DNA from: Candidatus Nitrosocosmicus sp.
GTDB lineage: Archaea; Thermoproteota; Nitrososphaeria; Nitrososphaerales; Nitrososphaeraceae
Direction: 5' to 3'
Length of the DNA stretch: 35,364 nucleotides
NCBI GenBank assembly: GCA_025934495.1
Contig: JAICXY010000028.1
Location: 1-35,364 of the forward strand
Shown here one piece after another: positions 26,746 to 35,241 of the stretch (position 1 is the stretch's first letter; every line of letters begins with the position of its first letter). The position numbers and the translations under genes were made by a program. Below the pieces are notes generated by a model that was not told the origin of the DNA, did no database searches, and was given only the letters and a program-made list of their open reading frames with translations.

Positions 26746-26833
26746 TAAAAACCATATGTCTTTCATTCTCTTTTTCTACGATAAATTAAGAGCAGTAGCG
26801 GGAATCAAAATAATATAGAAAATTTTTATATGA

Positions 26834-26890
26834 TTGACCCGTTTGAAAATCTAAACGATTTCCACCGAACCAGTTATGTATACGGGTCTA
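26834..26890 (+). repeat. Dispersed intergenic repeat (CCACCGAAC family), copy B
   Basis: TTGACCC, TTTGAAA, AAACGATTTCCACCGAAC matches 34385-34421 in order and spacing, then diverges into GTATACGGGT, whose complement ACCCGTATAC lies next to copy A (9266-9275). Confidence 0.55.
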
Positions 26891-26978
26891 TATACTTGTT
26901 TTTATATATTATATATGTCATAAGTTAATGGATATCGTCAATCTGGATAACAATGATTATAATAAGGAAGAGTAAAAG

Positions 26979-27499
26979 ATGCCGGTAAAACTCTCTACAA
27001 CAATAAAAAATATAGAATTATTAGAAAATCCTACCAATATCGAATTAATCCAAGGGTTTTATGATTATCTTAAATCAAACAATACTTCAGAAAGTTACCA
27101 GAATCAAAACATCAAAGCTTTAATTAATTTTGCCAAGTTCCTTGGACCTAATAGAGATTTTTACCAATTATCCAAAAGAGAAGAGATACTTGCATTCCTT
27201 AACACAAAAGTAGAAAGCAAAGAAGAAGACCCTGATGGAAAATGGATGAGAACATGGAATGACTATCTACAGAGAATAAAATATTTCATCAGATGGATAT
27301 ACAACGAAAAGAATAGAATAGATAGGAATCTGGAGGAAATAGAACCATCAGACTGGACAACACCATCTATATTGTAAAGATCAAAGAGAAAAGAAGTAAA
27401 AGAATTAGCCCGTATCTTGAATCAGAAATTTGGGATAAGGATGAACTACAAACTATAATCAAGTATGAATCCTATAAAAGAAACAAGGCAATATTATTA
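26979..27499 (+). pseudogene. Truncated, frameshifted tyrosine integrase
   Basis: From ATG 26979: a core-binding (SAM-like) domain with ELIQGFYDYLKSNNTSESYQ, NIKALINFAKFLG and YLQRIKYFIRWIYNEKN, ending at TAA 27375. Another frame continues KIKEKRSKRISPYLESEIW and DKDELQTIIKYESYKRNKA, the start of the catalytic domain in archaeal XerA-like integrases. The R..HxxR..Y catalytic part is absent: at about 27499 the sequence becomes family-B polymerase without leaving the frame. Probably left by an integrated element. Confidence 0.75.
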
Positions 27500-27949
27500 C
27501 ACCAAGTTCTGGCAGATCGTGAAAAGTATTCGGAACTGTTAAATAAAGAAAAATGTAAACCAAATCCAAATCGAGTAATAGTAGAAGAATTTCAAACTCG
27601 TCAAATAGGATCTAAACTATTTGCAAATGCTGGATTTGGTTTATTTGGAAATGAACACTTTGAGTTTTCCAATTATAAGGTAGCAGAATGGATAACAGGT
27701 GAAGGAAGACGAATTCATAAATCCATGGAATATTTGGCATAGCATGAACCATTTAACTTTGAGATTGTATTTGGGTTTACTGATTCTATTTTTGTTAAAG
27801 TGGAAGAAAATAATTCAGAAGAGATAATTAACGAGTTTATTATCAAATGTAAAGAAGAACTTGGTATCACTGTTGAATTAAAAAACAGATTTGAAATGCG
27901 CCAATATATACTCTATATTAATATCATTATTTCATATTCCATTATTTAG
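27500..27949 (+). pseudogene. Fragment of a family-B DNA polymerase palm domain
   Basis: The frame reads EEFQTRQIGSKLFANAGFGL, FGNEHFEFSNYKVAEWITG, EGRRIHKSMEYLA, TAG (27740), then NFEIVFGFTDSIFVKVEE. The first part is PolB region III (motif B, K...NA.FGLFG); FGFTDSIF occupies motif C, normally YGDTDS. The first motif-C aspartate is replaced by Phe, a stop lies inside, and both the exonuclease half and the C-terminus are missing. It is therefore a dead relic, perhaps from a virus or integrated element, or from a lost second PolB. It is joined in frame to the truncated integrase. Confidence 0.75.
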
Positions 27950-27979
27950 AATATGAATATTATGGATAAAAAAATAAAG

Positions 27980-29506
27980 TTAAGTAATAATATCTTGTTT
28001 GCTAAATTCAATCGCACGCATGAAGCTAGAGAGTCCAAATTTAGTTTGTATCGATGATATACGTGAATCAGTTGTATCACTTGGAAATGCATTTTTGATT
28101 ATTTCTAAAACTTTCAACATAATATCAATTTCCTCTAGATCATTGCCATTATGATGCTCCATATAATGCTCAGGCCAATAGAATAGTGTAGAAGCTTGAA
28201 CCCATTTTCCCGGCTTGAACCAAGAAATACCTTGATATTCGTATCGTTCTATCTCGCCTGCAATGGACGCTTCATGCGCATTAAACCAATCTTCAATTCT
28301 ATCATCAACCCATCCATGTAATCTCCAAAATATTGGGTTTACATGTGAGGAGTAAAATTCTCCCAAGTAGTCATATTTCGGATCGTTCCATTTATCATCA
28401 AAATCAAAATCATCACGAATTTTTGGCTCATTAGTAGTAGGATCGCGAGAGATGCTAGACCAGCGCATATGCATTTGATTGTGAATAATAAATTCTAATA
28501 AATTTCCCAATGCTCCTAGCGAAAGAGCACTCAAATAACGTGGACTCTCGAACTGTTTTTCAAGCTGTGACATGACTGAAAGGAAATAATCTTGGCTTTT
28601 TAAGAATTTTAGAGATATATCGTCATTTGGTTGTGGCGGAGGTACCATAAATCCTGAATTAAGAACATTAAAGGAATAGATCTTTTTTCCAGGATCGACA
28701 GTATCATCTTGTTCTGAATATGAAAACTGTGATACGTCAGGTCTAGGCAGAGTTTTCCAACTTTCGATGTAGGGAATTCCATTAGAAACGTACTCCTCTC
28801 TAACCATTGCAATCATCTTTCTATGCATAAATAGAAAGTCTTCACCTGCGCCATTGCTTAGATCTAATGCACCATTTTGAGTAATTGGTGGCCGATCAAG
28901 CCCCCAACCAAGTTCGCGAATTTTTGTTCTATCAGCTTCGTTCAGATCATTCCATACTCCTCTAATAGTATGGAAAACCATATGTTTTAGCCTGTGTGAT
29001 TTGGATGCGAGCATGGATAATGCGCTAGGAATTATGGCCATACCATCAATATCTTTGGGTTCTACAAACTCTCTTTTTACGGCAACGAAACTTGCTGTTG
29101 CCCCAGCTTTAGCCATCTGGGTTCCAGAACCATGGTCTTGTGCTCGTAAAACGGTTCCCGTTATAGATATCTTTTGATTAATACCTTTTTCCCATATACG
29201 TTCAACTGAGCCTGCGTAATCATACAAATAATCAAAAATTTCAGTATTTGGACGACCCTGACCTGTAAACTCAAATTCTAATTGATCCGATATATTTTTC
29301 ATTGTTCCTTTAATATCCATGAATTGTTTTTCGGAAACGTTTGATTCAGCAGGAAATGAGAGCGTTCCGCTTATAGTACCATCAGTTTGTATAAGCAAAA
29401 AAAGTTCTGCTTCTGCAAACTTTATTTTATTAAAATCATCCACAGGTGTTGGATTATTCAAAAAACTACGGTATGTATAATAACCTGTTAATTCTTGTAG
29501 TTCCAT
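27980..29506 (-). CDS. PvdP/tyrosinase-like type-3 copper protein
   Basis: 508 residues from ATG 29506. The N-terminal 145 residues are strand-rich (TGYYTYRSFL, ELFLLIQTDGTISGTLSF, LEFEFTGQG), like the beta-barrel of PvdP-type tyrosinases. The helical part has H175 and H179 (HRLKHMVFH) and H228 (EDFLFMHRKMI), fitting a CuA site, and H342, H346 (EFIIHNQMHMRW) and H397 (NPIFWRLHGWVDDRIEDW), fitting CuB. Type-3 copper enzymes oxidise phenols with O2. PvdP acts on a tyrosine in pyoverdine maturation, but no siderophore genes are seen here, so the substrate is open. No signal peptide: predicted cytoplasmic. Intact and oriented opposite to its broken neighbours. Confidence 0.65.
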   Translation of the reverse strand: MELQELTGYYTYRSFLNNPTPVDDFNKIKFAEAELFLLIQTDGTISGTLSFPAESNVSEKQFMDIKGTMKNISDQLEFEFTGQGRPNTEIFDYLYDYAGSVERIWEKGINQKISITGTVLRAQDHGSGTQMAKAGATASFVAVKREFVEPKDIDGMAIIPSALSMLASKSHRLKHMVFHTIRGVWNDLNEADRTKIRELGWGLDRPPITQNGALDLSNGAGEDFLFMHRKMIAMVREEYVSNGIPYIESWKTLPRPDVSQFSYSEQDDTVDPGKKIYSFNVLNSGFMVPPPQPNDDISLKFLKSQDYFLSVMSQLEKQFESPRYLSALSLGALGNLLEFIIHNQMHMRWSSISRDPTTNEPKIRDDFDFDDKWNDPKYDYLGEFYSSHVNPIFWRLHGWVDDRIEDWFNAHEASIAGEIERYEYQGISWFKPGKWVQASTLFYWPEHYMEHHNGNDLEEIDIMLKVLEIIKNAFPSDTTDSRISSIQTKFGLSSFMRAIEFSKQDIIT

Positions 29507-29562
29507 CCCAATTTATTATTACAATCTACTTATTAAGGCGATCTGATAGTGCATTAATAGCA

Positions 29563-29849
29563 TCATCTCTTTGCTGTAGTTTAGATAAGCAAGAAAAGTA
29601 CACTGACGCCATAACCTGTTTTAATAAAGCCTTGGGTTTAAGATCAGACGATCCTGTAGCGTTAAATAATAGATGAAATGCTCTTTATAAATCAAACAAG
29701 TTTGATGAAGCAATAGATTAGCATGATAAATCTCTTGCTATAAAGCCAGATTGCGTTGATGTATTAAGTAACAAGGCTGTAACTCTGTCTTTAGGCGAAT
29801 ACGATGATGCTATATAGTACTTTGATAAATCTATTGCAATACCGCTAGA
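29563..29849 (+). pseudogene. Dead TPR protein cut by an IS6-like element
   Basis: One frame reads LDKQEKYTDAITCFNKALGL, DDPVALNNR, TGA, NALYKSNKFDEAID, TAG, HDKSLAIKPDCVDVLSNKAV, LGEYDDAI, TAG, YFDKSIAI. These are about three TPRs with three in-frame stops (29674, 29719, 29815). The frame ends at the GGCTCTGTT tip at 29850. No start or N-terminal domain is left. Confidence 0.75.
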
Positions 29850-29867
29850 GGCTCTGTTAACTTAAGG
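29850..29867 (+). repeat. IS6-like terminal repeat
   Basis: GGCTCTGTTAACTTAAGG is identical to both ends of the MITE at 26569-26745 and lies 52 bases before a transposase start. The opposite end was not found in the window. Confidence 0.8.
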
Positions 29868-29901
29868 AAAAATCTATAGCTTTAAAACAACCATATATCA
29901 T

Positions 29902-30264
29902 ATGTATACTAGAAATAGAACGCCCTCAAACATCATTGGTTACGGATTATGCTTGTACTTTCTTGGTTTATCATTTAGAAACACCTCCAAAGCATTATCA
30001 TTTTTAAAAATAGCAAAAATAAGCCACGTTTCTATCTGAAACTGGATTCAAAAATATAGACTTCGAAAATATCAAAAGAATAAGAAAATTAGAGTATAAT
30101 TGACGGAACTGCTATAAAAGCAGGTTCTGAATTAATATGGCTTTGGGTCGCTATTAAACCACAAAGTAAAGAAATCCGTGCAGTTGACATATCGAAAGAA
30201 CGAAATATGTTTGTTGGAGACCATTTTCTGTCTGATATTGTTGAAGAATTTGGTCGTCATCTAG
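29902..30264 (+). pseudogene. IS6-like transposase, 5' half
   Basis: From ATG 29902: NIIGYGLCLYFLGLSFRNTS and KALSFLKIAKISHVSI, a TGA where Trp is expected, then NWIQKYR. A frameshift near 30100 leads to IIDGTAIKAGSELIWLWVA (first catalytic Asp) and DISKERNMFVGDHFLSDIV. It stops matching at about 30264 (GRHLVS), where a second half-copy on the other strand begins. Catalytic Asp 2 and Glu are missing. Confidence 0.75.
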
Positions 30265-30857
30265 TTTCAAAAATTGACAGGCTTGTGGATACCATGTACC
30301 GCCATCTGTTGAAACGGGATGTTCTCCATATTCATCTACAATATCAGTTAGAAAATGCTCTATTGCAACCGCAAACATATTTCTCTCCTTTGATATGCTT
30401 ATTGCAAGAATATTTTTGTTAGTTTCAGACTCGATGATAGTTACCCATAACCACATTGATTCAGAACCTACTTTGAGTTGAGTTTCATCAATTATGAATT
30501 CAGATATTTCGGTTTTAATCTGTAATAATCTTTCTACAGGTTTATTTTTGTATCTTTATATCCAATCTCTAATTGCAGTATGGATTCTTTTAACAAACCT
30601 TGATAATGCTTTATATGTATTTCTCAAAGAAAGAACATCGAAATAGAGATGTAAAGCATATGCGATATACTAAAATTTTGTTCTGTTTCGTTTCTGGCAT
30701 ATCATAAATAATAGATACGGAAGGAGTCCATAGCTTTTCGCTTAACTTTACAGGGCCAGCAAAAGCATATAAACGATAAATTTTACCTTTTCTTATGCCT
30801 TCAAAAATCGTAGTTCTATCTGCAAGATCAGAAATAATAAAGAATGAGCCATGGCAT
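30265..30857 (-). pseudogene. IS6-like transposase, second half-copy in inverted orientation
   Basis: The minus strand reads IISDLADRTTIFEGIRKGK, IYRLYAFAGPVKLSEKLW, a frameshift, then SLRNTYKALSRFVKRIHTAI, a stop, EISEFIIDETQLKVGSES (first Asp), AISISKERNMFAVAIEHFL and VSTDGGTWYPQACQFLKL (second Asp). It breaks off where the plus-strand copy ends. It is clearly divergent from the plus-strand half, so two different elements met head to head. Confidence 0.75.
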
Positions 30858-31176
30858 TTGCATTTTTAGGAATGTTCGCCTACAGAATATCTTAATTTTT
30901 TTAAAAGATCCTAGAGAATTCCTACAAAAGATTGGTATCGTTATTCCAGAGGACTGTAGAATTGAAACATGTATAGAGAACCATGATGGGATGAGTAAAG
31001 AAACCAAAAGACTATCCGAAGAGGCATATGGTGGCCCTATTGTTATATGTAATATAGGTGAAGGAAATATAGCCCGTTCGGTATATAAAATTTCAAGCTA
31101 TGCTCATAGAGATTCAGATGTAGGTAAATTCAAAAAGAAATTGTTACATGAATCTAGTTTGGAAAAGAAGTCGTAA
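30844..31176 (+). CDS. Short protein, possibly NHLP (nitrile hydratase leader)-like
   Basis: 110 residues by the longest frame, but the first 20 overlap the dead transposase and are probably not genuine. The core LKDPREFLQKIGIVIPEDC followed by RIETCIENHDGM resembles NHLP leader peptides (DP..fl.....G..lPed..i....e.). Then comes GGPIVICNIGEGNIARSVYK and a charged tail. NHLP leaders precede ribosomally made, modified peptides, but no maturase gene is near, so the parallel is tentative. The gene may have lost its promoter and true N-terminus to the insertion sequence. Confidence 0.35.
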   Translation: MSHGICIFRNVRLQNILIFLKDPREFLQKIGIVIPEDCRIETCIENHDGMSKETKRLSEEAYGGPIVICNIGEGNIARSVYKISSYAHRDSDVGKFKKKLLHESSLEKKS

Positions 31177-31194
31177 TTTATTCCTTTTATTTAC

Positions 31195-31220
31195 TTAGAG
31201 CCTATCCCAAAATTCGATAG
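31195..31220 (+). repeat. IS5-like terminal repeat
   Basis: TTAGAGCCTATCCC then AAAATTCGATAG, identical to 20901-20926 and one base different from 12905-12930. It precedes a broken transposase of the same family. Confidence 0.75.
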
Positions 31221-31269
31221 GATTATAGCTCTTTTCCTCTTTTGATAAACTGTGGTCTTCATTCAGCGA

Positions 31270-31727
31270 ATGGACAGTGTAAAGGAAAAAATAAACAACT
31301 ACCATACTCTATATTCCTGATGAATTATGGGATGAAATCAAAAGTATTTTCCCAAAGGAGACACATCTCAGAACAGTTGTTGGTAGCCGACCAATTATCC
31401 CATACAGAAAAGTGATTGATGGAATTCTCTATGTACTGAGAACATTAGAATGTAGGTGGGAGATGATACCTAAAGAATATGGACCAGGTTCTATATACCT
31501 GTCATCGTAGGTTTCTGAAGTGGAATAGGCTTGACATATTCAAAAAGGCATGGATAAAACTATTGGAAATCTATGATGATCTTGTCGGTATTAATTGGAC
31601 AGGGCAATCCATCGATAGTATATCTATAAAGGCACCTTTAGGAGGGGCGATGACAGGACACAATCCTACCTATAGAAGCAAACTAGGCAGATGGGTTGTA
31701 GACGAACCATTTCATACGATTTGTTAG
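31270..31727 (+). pseudogene. IS5-like transposase remnant (DUF4096 type)
   Basis: One frame gives IPDELWDEIKSIFPKET, PIIPYRKVIDGILYVLRTL and IPKEYGPGS. A shift near 31490-31500 leads to TCHRRFLKWNRLDIFKKAW, NWTGQSIDSISIKAPLGG and AMTGHNPTYRSKLGRWVVDE, ending at TAG 31725. The first catalytic Asp (DSISIKA) is present; the later catalytic residues and right end are missing. It is a better-preserved relative of 20901-21384. Confidence 0.75.
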
Positions 31728-31846
31728 TATCTGCTAGCTAAATGTATTTGTATTTGGAAAGAGGAATCATGCAATAAAGCAGTTCATAAATTTTAAAAAA
31801 TATTGTTGTAATACTTTTTTAAAGAATTCTTATTTGATAACGTGGC

Positions 31847-33433
31847 TTATCTTGATTGGGATCTCGTTAAATATTCGACAGATGTTATAAATCCTTTTGT
31901 AATTTCTTGTAATGATATTCCATTTTGAACTTTTTTTGCCCAATAATCTAATCCTCCTGAATCCGGTTGTCTTCCTAAAAATTTCTGATAGAATTCAGTC
32001 ATTCTTTGCAATGCATATTCTCTTGATCTAAGGAATCCATTAATAATATCAATAGTATTGGTGCCTGAATTGATTTTATTAACCCAATATTGAAATCCAC
32101 CAGGATCAGAGTGTCTACCCAATAGTTTATTATATAAAGATTCTACAAATTGATCAGGAACTGGATGTCTGGATTTGTATTCTGCACTGTTGCAAAAGCC
32201 ATTTATTGCATCTTGAAGCGGGCTACCTCGAACAAGATAATCTCTCCAAAAATTTAGACCTCCAGGATCACTATGTCTATCTAATAATTTGGCATAAAGC
32301 GATTCTGCGGTAATAGTGCAATACTCTGGAGACTTTAGAAATGAATCGGCTATAGATGTTGAACTGGTTCCACTAGTTAGCTTATTTATCCAATAATTTA
32401 ATCCACCTATATCTGGTTCCCTATTTAAAAGATCAAGATAAAGGCATCTTAACCAATGTACATTGAATACTTGGGATGGCGAATATACACAAACATCATG
32501 AAGGTTTGATCCAGGTAATGCACATTCTGTTGAGGAATTGTAGGATGCGGGTTTTATTACTGAATTAATTAAGAAAGTATAATTAAAAGATGGTGGAATG
32601 CTTTGACTTCCATCTATGAAATTATTGTTGTTGTCAAAATAATCAAGCCATAGATTTGTACAGTTCCCTGCACAAGCATCACATACTTCAGGATTTACTA
32701 TATTAGCTAAAGGATCTACAACCATTTCAGCTATTTCATGACTGAGAATCTGTGCGTATATATTTTGGTTATCGCCAATAGTAAAATTCTGACCGTATAC
32801 ATTGCAAAAACAGAATGGGGTATTTGTATTACCATGAAAGCCGCCTATTCCATGAGATCTATCTGCATCGGTATTTGTTATCCCTACAGGATTCAAAATT
32901 ACAATACAAGAAGAACCAGTTGGCAAATTGTTTGCACTAACTATATTATTTACCCATCCTCTAAGATCATTATTATTAAACGTTGTGCTGCTCAAATTAA
33001 CGGAGTATTGTATTATATTATTTGAAACATTGACATTATTGTTGCCATACTGTGATGCATATTGTGATATGGGCTTTACTGCGAGTTTTGAATAATTTAC
33101 AGCTGTTTGTATATCTGCATTACTTATGGAAAATGCCCCACTTGGTGTATTAAAAGTAATTCGTACGAAATATAACGTCCCATTGAAAAGAGGGTCCGAA
33201 ACTGTAGCTTTTAACGACGGAAGTTTATTTTTCTCCAACAAAATAGCAAGTTCCTTATTTTGTATAATCGTGTGAGGATCAGCTATTGTGTGTAGTTGGG
33301 ATAAAGTTTCGTCTGGAATTATTCCAGAAATTCCTTGTTTAGAATCCTGAAAAAGATGCCCTGCTATATGTTCAATATGTCTAATAGTTTTAATCTTTCT
33401 ACTTATACAAATTCGATTATTTGTATTTGACAT
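31847..33433 (-). CDS. Metallopeptidase-like protein with four DUF4214 repeats
   Basis: 528 residues from ATG 33433 (MSNTNNRICISRK); the frame is open further upstream, but the extra 39 residues look non-coding. The N-terminal half is rich in Asn and strands and contains ILSHEIAEMVVDP (H232, E233), the metal-binding motif of EXORDIUM/PHI-1-like and related secreted peptidase-fold proteins, then a cysteine-bearing segment (CDACAGNCTNLW). From about 325 to the end come four DUF4214 units (YLDLLNREPDIGGLNYW, YAKLLDRHSDPGGLNFW, YNKLLGRHSDPGGFQYW, YQKFLGRQPDSGGLDYW), a module found in surface and secreted proteins. No signal peptide was recognised. Likely a cell-surface or exported protein; peptidase activity is unproven. 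Confidence 0.7.
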   Translation of the reverse strand: MSNTNNRICISRKIKTIRHIEHIAGHLFQDSKQGISGIIPDETLSQLHTIADPHTIIQNKELAILLEKNKLPSLKATVSDPLFNGTLYFVRITFNTPSGAFSISNADIQTAVNYSKLAVKPISQYASQYGNNNVNVSNNIIQYSVNLSSTTFNNNDLRGWVNNIVSANNLPTGSSCIVILNPVGITNTDADRSHGIGGFHGNTNTPFCFCNVYGQNFTIGDNQNIYAQILSHEIAEMVVDPLANIVNPEVCDACAGNCTNLWLDYFDNNNNFIDGSQSIPPSFNYTFLINSVIKPASYNSSTECALPGSNLHDVCVYSPSQVFNVHWLRCLYLDLLNREPDIGGLNYWINKLTSGTSSTSIADSFLKSPEYCTITAESLYAKLLDRHSDPGGLNFWRDYLVRGSPLQDAINGFCNSAEYKSRHPVPDQFVESLYNKLLGRHSDPGGFQYWVNKINSGTNTIDIINGFLRSREYALQRMTEFYQKFLGRQPDSGGLDYWAKKVQNGISLQEITKGFITSVEYLTRSQSR

Positions 33434-33702
33434 GATTGATAGTGTATAAAGAAGATATATAAGTTTTTTGATATATTGGTTTTGCTTGGAAATATAGGCA
33501 TTTGAATTACATTTGTAAAGTGCAGCCGGAGTAACATAATAAATATACACATTTGTAGAGTCATTTTAAAAAGCCATTGTTTAAATCTGGGATAACAACT
33601 TGGCATACAGATAAAATATCGTATAAACAAAACTAGATATTTATAGGATTTATATTACAAAAATGGTAAACTTTATCATTCTAATATTGTTAAAGATATT
33701 GT

Positions 33703-34266
33703 ATGACCGTAGTAACAAATGGATCAAGACTGATAATTATAACATTTCTTATACTTATATTACTATTTCCTTTGAATATTGGTAAGATATTGGCAGAAGA
33801 TCCACATTTTGTTATTTATCCTCATATAACAAATAAAAATCTTCATATTAATACAGGCATTGTCACTCTAGAACTTGATCTTAATTTCAATGCCACAGGA
33901 TTTGGGGATGTTCCCCTATCAGCATTTCTAACTACGTCTGGAGGCTCATCAAATAACATTCTTTGTATTGGCAACGGTAATAATTATTCGGAACAGCAAA
34001 AAGCACTTTTTGGTTCTGCTAAAGGACAAATAGCTAGTATTACGAATCAAAGAAGTCAATTTGAATTTAGACCACTGCATATATCATTAACAGCATCTGT
34101 AGATCAAACACTTTGTCCTAATAATAAATCCCCAATTATAAGATCAGTATTATTACAAGATGTTGAATTACATCTAGTACAGAATGATGGTTCCAAATAC
34201 CTGATGTATCCTCTGGGGGATTTAAATCTTCCAATAGGATATTTGGACATGACACCGAATGGATAG
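33703..34266 (+). CDS. Secreted protein of unknown function
   Basis: 187 residues from ATG. An N-terminal signal peptide (RLIIITFLILILLFPLNIG, cleavage probably after ILA at about 31) is followed by a strand-rich domain with two Cys (in NILCIGNG and QTLCPNN) that could form a disulphide. Patterns such as TGIVTLELDLNFNATGFG and LHISLTASVDQ suggest a beta-sandwich. No family recognised. It is divergent from the DUF4214 gene, with a shared 270-base spacer. Exported. Confidence 0.6.
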   Translation: MTVVTNGSRLIIITFLILILLFPLNIGKILAEDPHFVIYPHITNKNLHINTGIVTLELDLNFNATGFGDVPLSAFLTTSGGSSNNILCIGNGNNYSEQQKALFGSAKGQIASITNQRSQFEFRPLHISLTASVDQTLCPNNKSPIIRSVLLQDVELHLVQNDGSKYLMYPLGDLNLPIGYLDMTPNG

Positions 34267-34384
34267 TCAAATCCATTTATTTCTATGTAATAAAAGGTTG
34301 TTTAAGGACAAAAATTGACAACATCTTTTCACAGTTTTTCCAGTGGAATACTCACAATTGTTTTTATTTTAAAAAAAATAGTAT

Positions 34385-34457
34385 TTGACCCATGTGAAAT
34401 TCCAAACGGTTTCCACCGAACGCGATATCTATATTAGTAACAGTTTTAGTGAGTAAT
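34385..34457 (+). repeat. Dispersed intergenic repeat (CCACCGAAC family), copy C
   Basis: The first half (TTGACCC, TGTGAAA, AAACGGTTTCCACCGAAC) matches 26834-26870. The second half (CCACCGAAC, GATATC, TTAGTAACAGTTTTAGTGAG) matches 9291-9335. It links the two other copies into one family. Confidence 0.6.
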
Positions 34458-34830
34458 TTAACTAATAATTTTTCCGAAAGTTTTTTCTACTAAAGAGCAT
34501 TGACTATAATACCAACCACTAATTCTTTTAAAAACAATATTATTGATACTTTGATATTTATATTATGTAATATTATATAATGATTCAAAATTAAATTGTT
34601 ACTCTTTTAAATATTGATAACATGTTTCTGGAATATACCAAGACGATACTCTAATTTTTCATGATAATTGAATAATATTTGTTATATGCTAGCAAACTTT
34701 CAACACTAGTATATTACTATGATGATTGATGTATATAATATTTGTATTTTAGATAATTTAAATCATAAATATTATATAATATATTACAAGATTTATAAAA
34801 TTTAAATAAAATTACTATTATATGGATATA

Positions 34831-34840
34831 TTTTATATAT
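34831..34840 (+). promoter_or_regulatory. TATA box of the small hydrophilic protein gene
   Basis: TTTATATATC lies 21-30 bases before ATG 34861, which supports that ATG rather than the one at 34822 as the start. Confidence 0.45.
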
Positions 34841-34860
34841 CTGTATATCTATATGTATAT

Positions 34861-35130
34861 ATGCCCTATTCTTCTAGCGAAACTGATAAACGTGAAAGGG
34901 AATATGAAGAGGGTACTGCTGGAACCGATATAAAAAGAAAAAGCGATCCATTAAAAGAATACCTTGCCGAGGAACCAATGACTCCTGCAAAAATTATTAC
35001 TCATGATCCTACTGCCGTACATAGAGATCCAAAAGATCAGCATATAACTACTCCAGGTGATACAGGCGTAACTTCAGAAAAAGCAATGGAGCAATATCGC
35101 AAACATGGTATGACAAAAATCGATATTTGA
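34861..35130 (+). CDS. Small hydrophilic hypothetical protein
   Basis: 89 residues from ATG 34861 (MPYSSSETDKREREYEEGTA). An ATG 39 bases upstream would add a Tyr-rich stretch over the TATA box and is rejected. The protein is highly charged and low in hydrophobic residues, with HDPTAVHRDPKDQHITTPGD and a final helix (SEKAMEQYRKHGMTKID). Probably largely disordered, in the manner of small stress-related proteins, but no family is recognised. Confidence 0.55.
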   Translation: MPYSSSETDKREREYEEGTAGTDIKRKSDPLKEYLAEEPMTPAKIITHDPTAVHRDPKDQHITTPGDTGVTSEKAMEQYRKHGMTKIDI

Positions 35131-35223
35131 TCTGTAATATAAAAAATACATATATTAGTTAAACCTTCTTCATGTTCTCTGCCTATTTTTTTAGTTATAT
35201 TCAAAATATCTATACCCAAATTC

Positions 35224-35241
35224 GGCTCTGTAAAGTTAAGG
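35224..35241 (-). repeat. IS6-like terminal repeat, near copy of the MITE tip
   Basis: GGCTCTGTAAAGTTAAGG differs at three positions from GGCTCTGTTAACTTAAGG. The element extends to the right, beyond the window. Confidence 0.7.

Larger units (their letters stand above)
34267..34860. other. Intergenic with dispersed repeat copy C
   Basis: No gene seen. It contains the repeat at 34385-34457 and very AT-rich DNA up to the promoter of the next gene. Confidence 0.5.

Noticed and set aside
29674-29817. Stop codons in the TPR relic taken as evidence of an altered genetic code
   Set aside because: Both TGA and TAG occur there, while all intact genes in the window end at ordinary stops.
34822-34860. 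Upstream ATG for the small hydrophilic protein
   Set aside because: It would encode a Tyr-rich stretch over the TATA element, unlike the rest of the protein.
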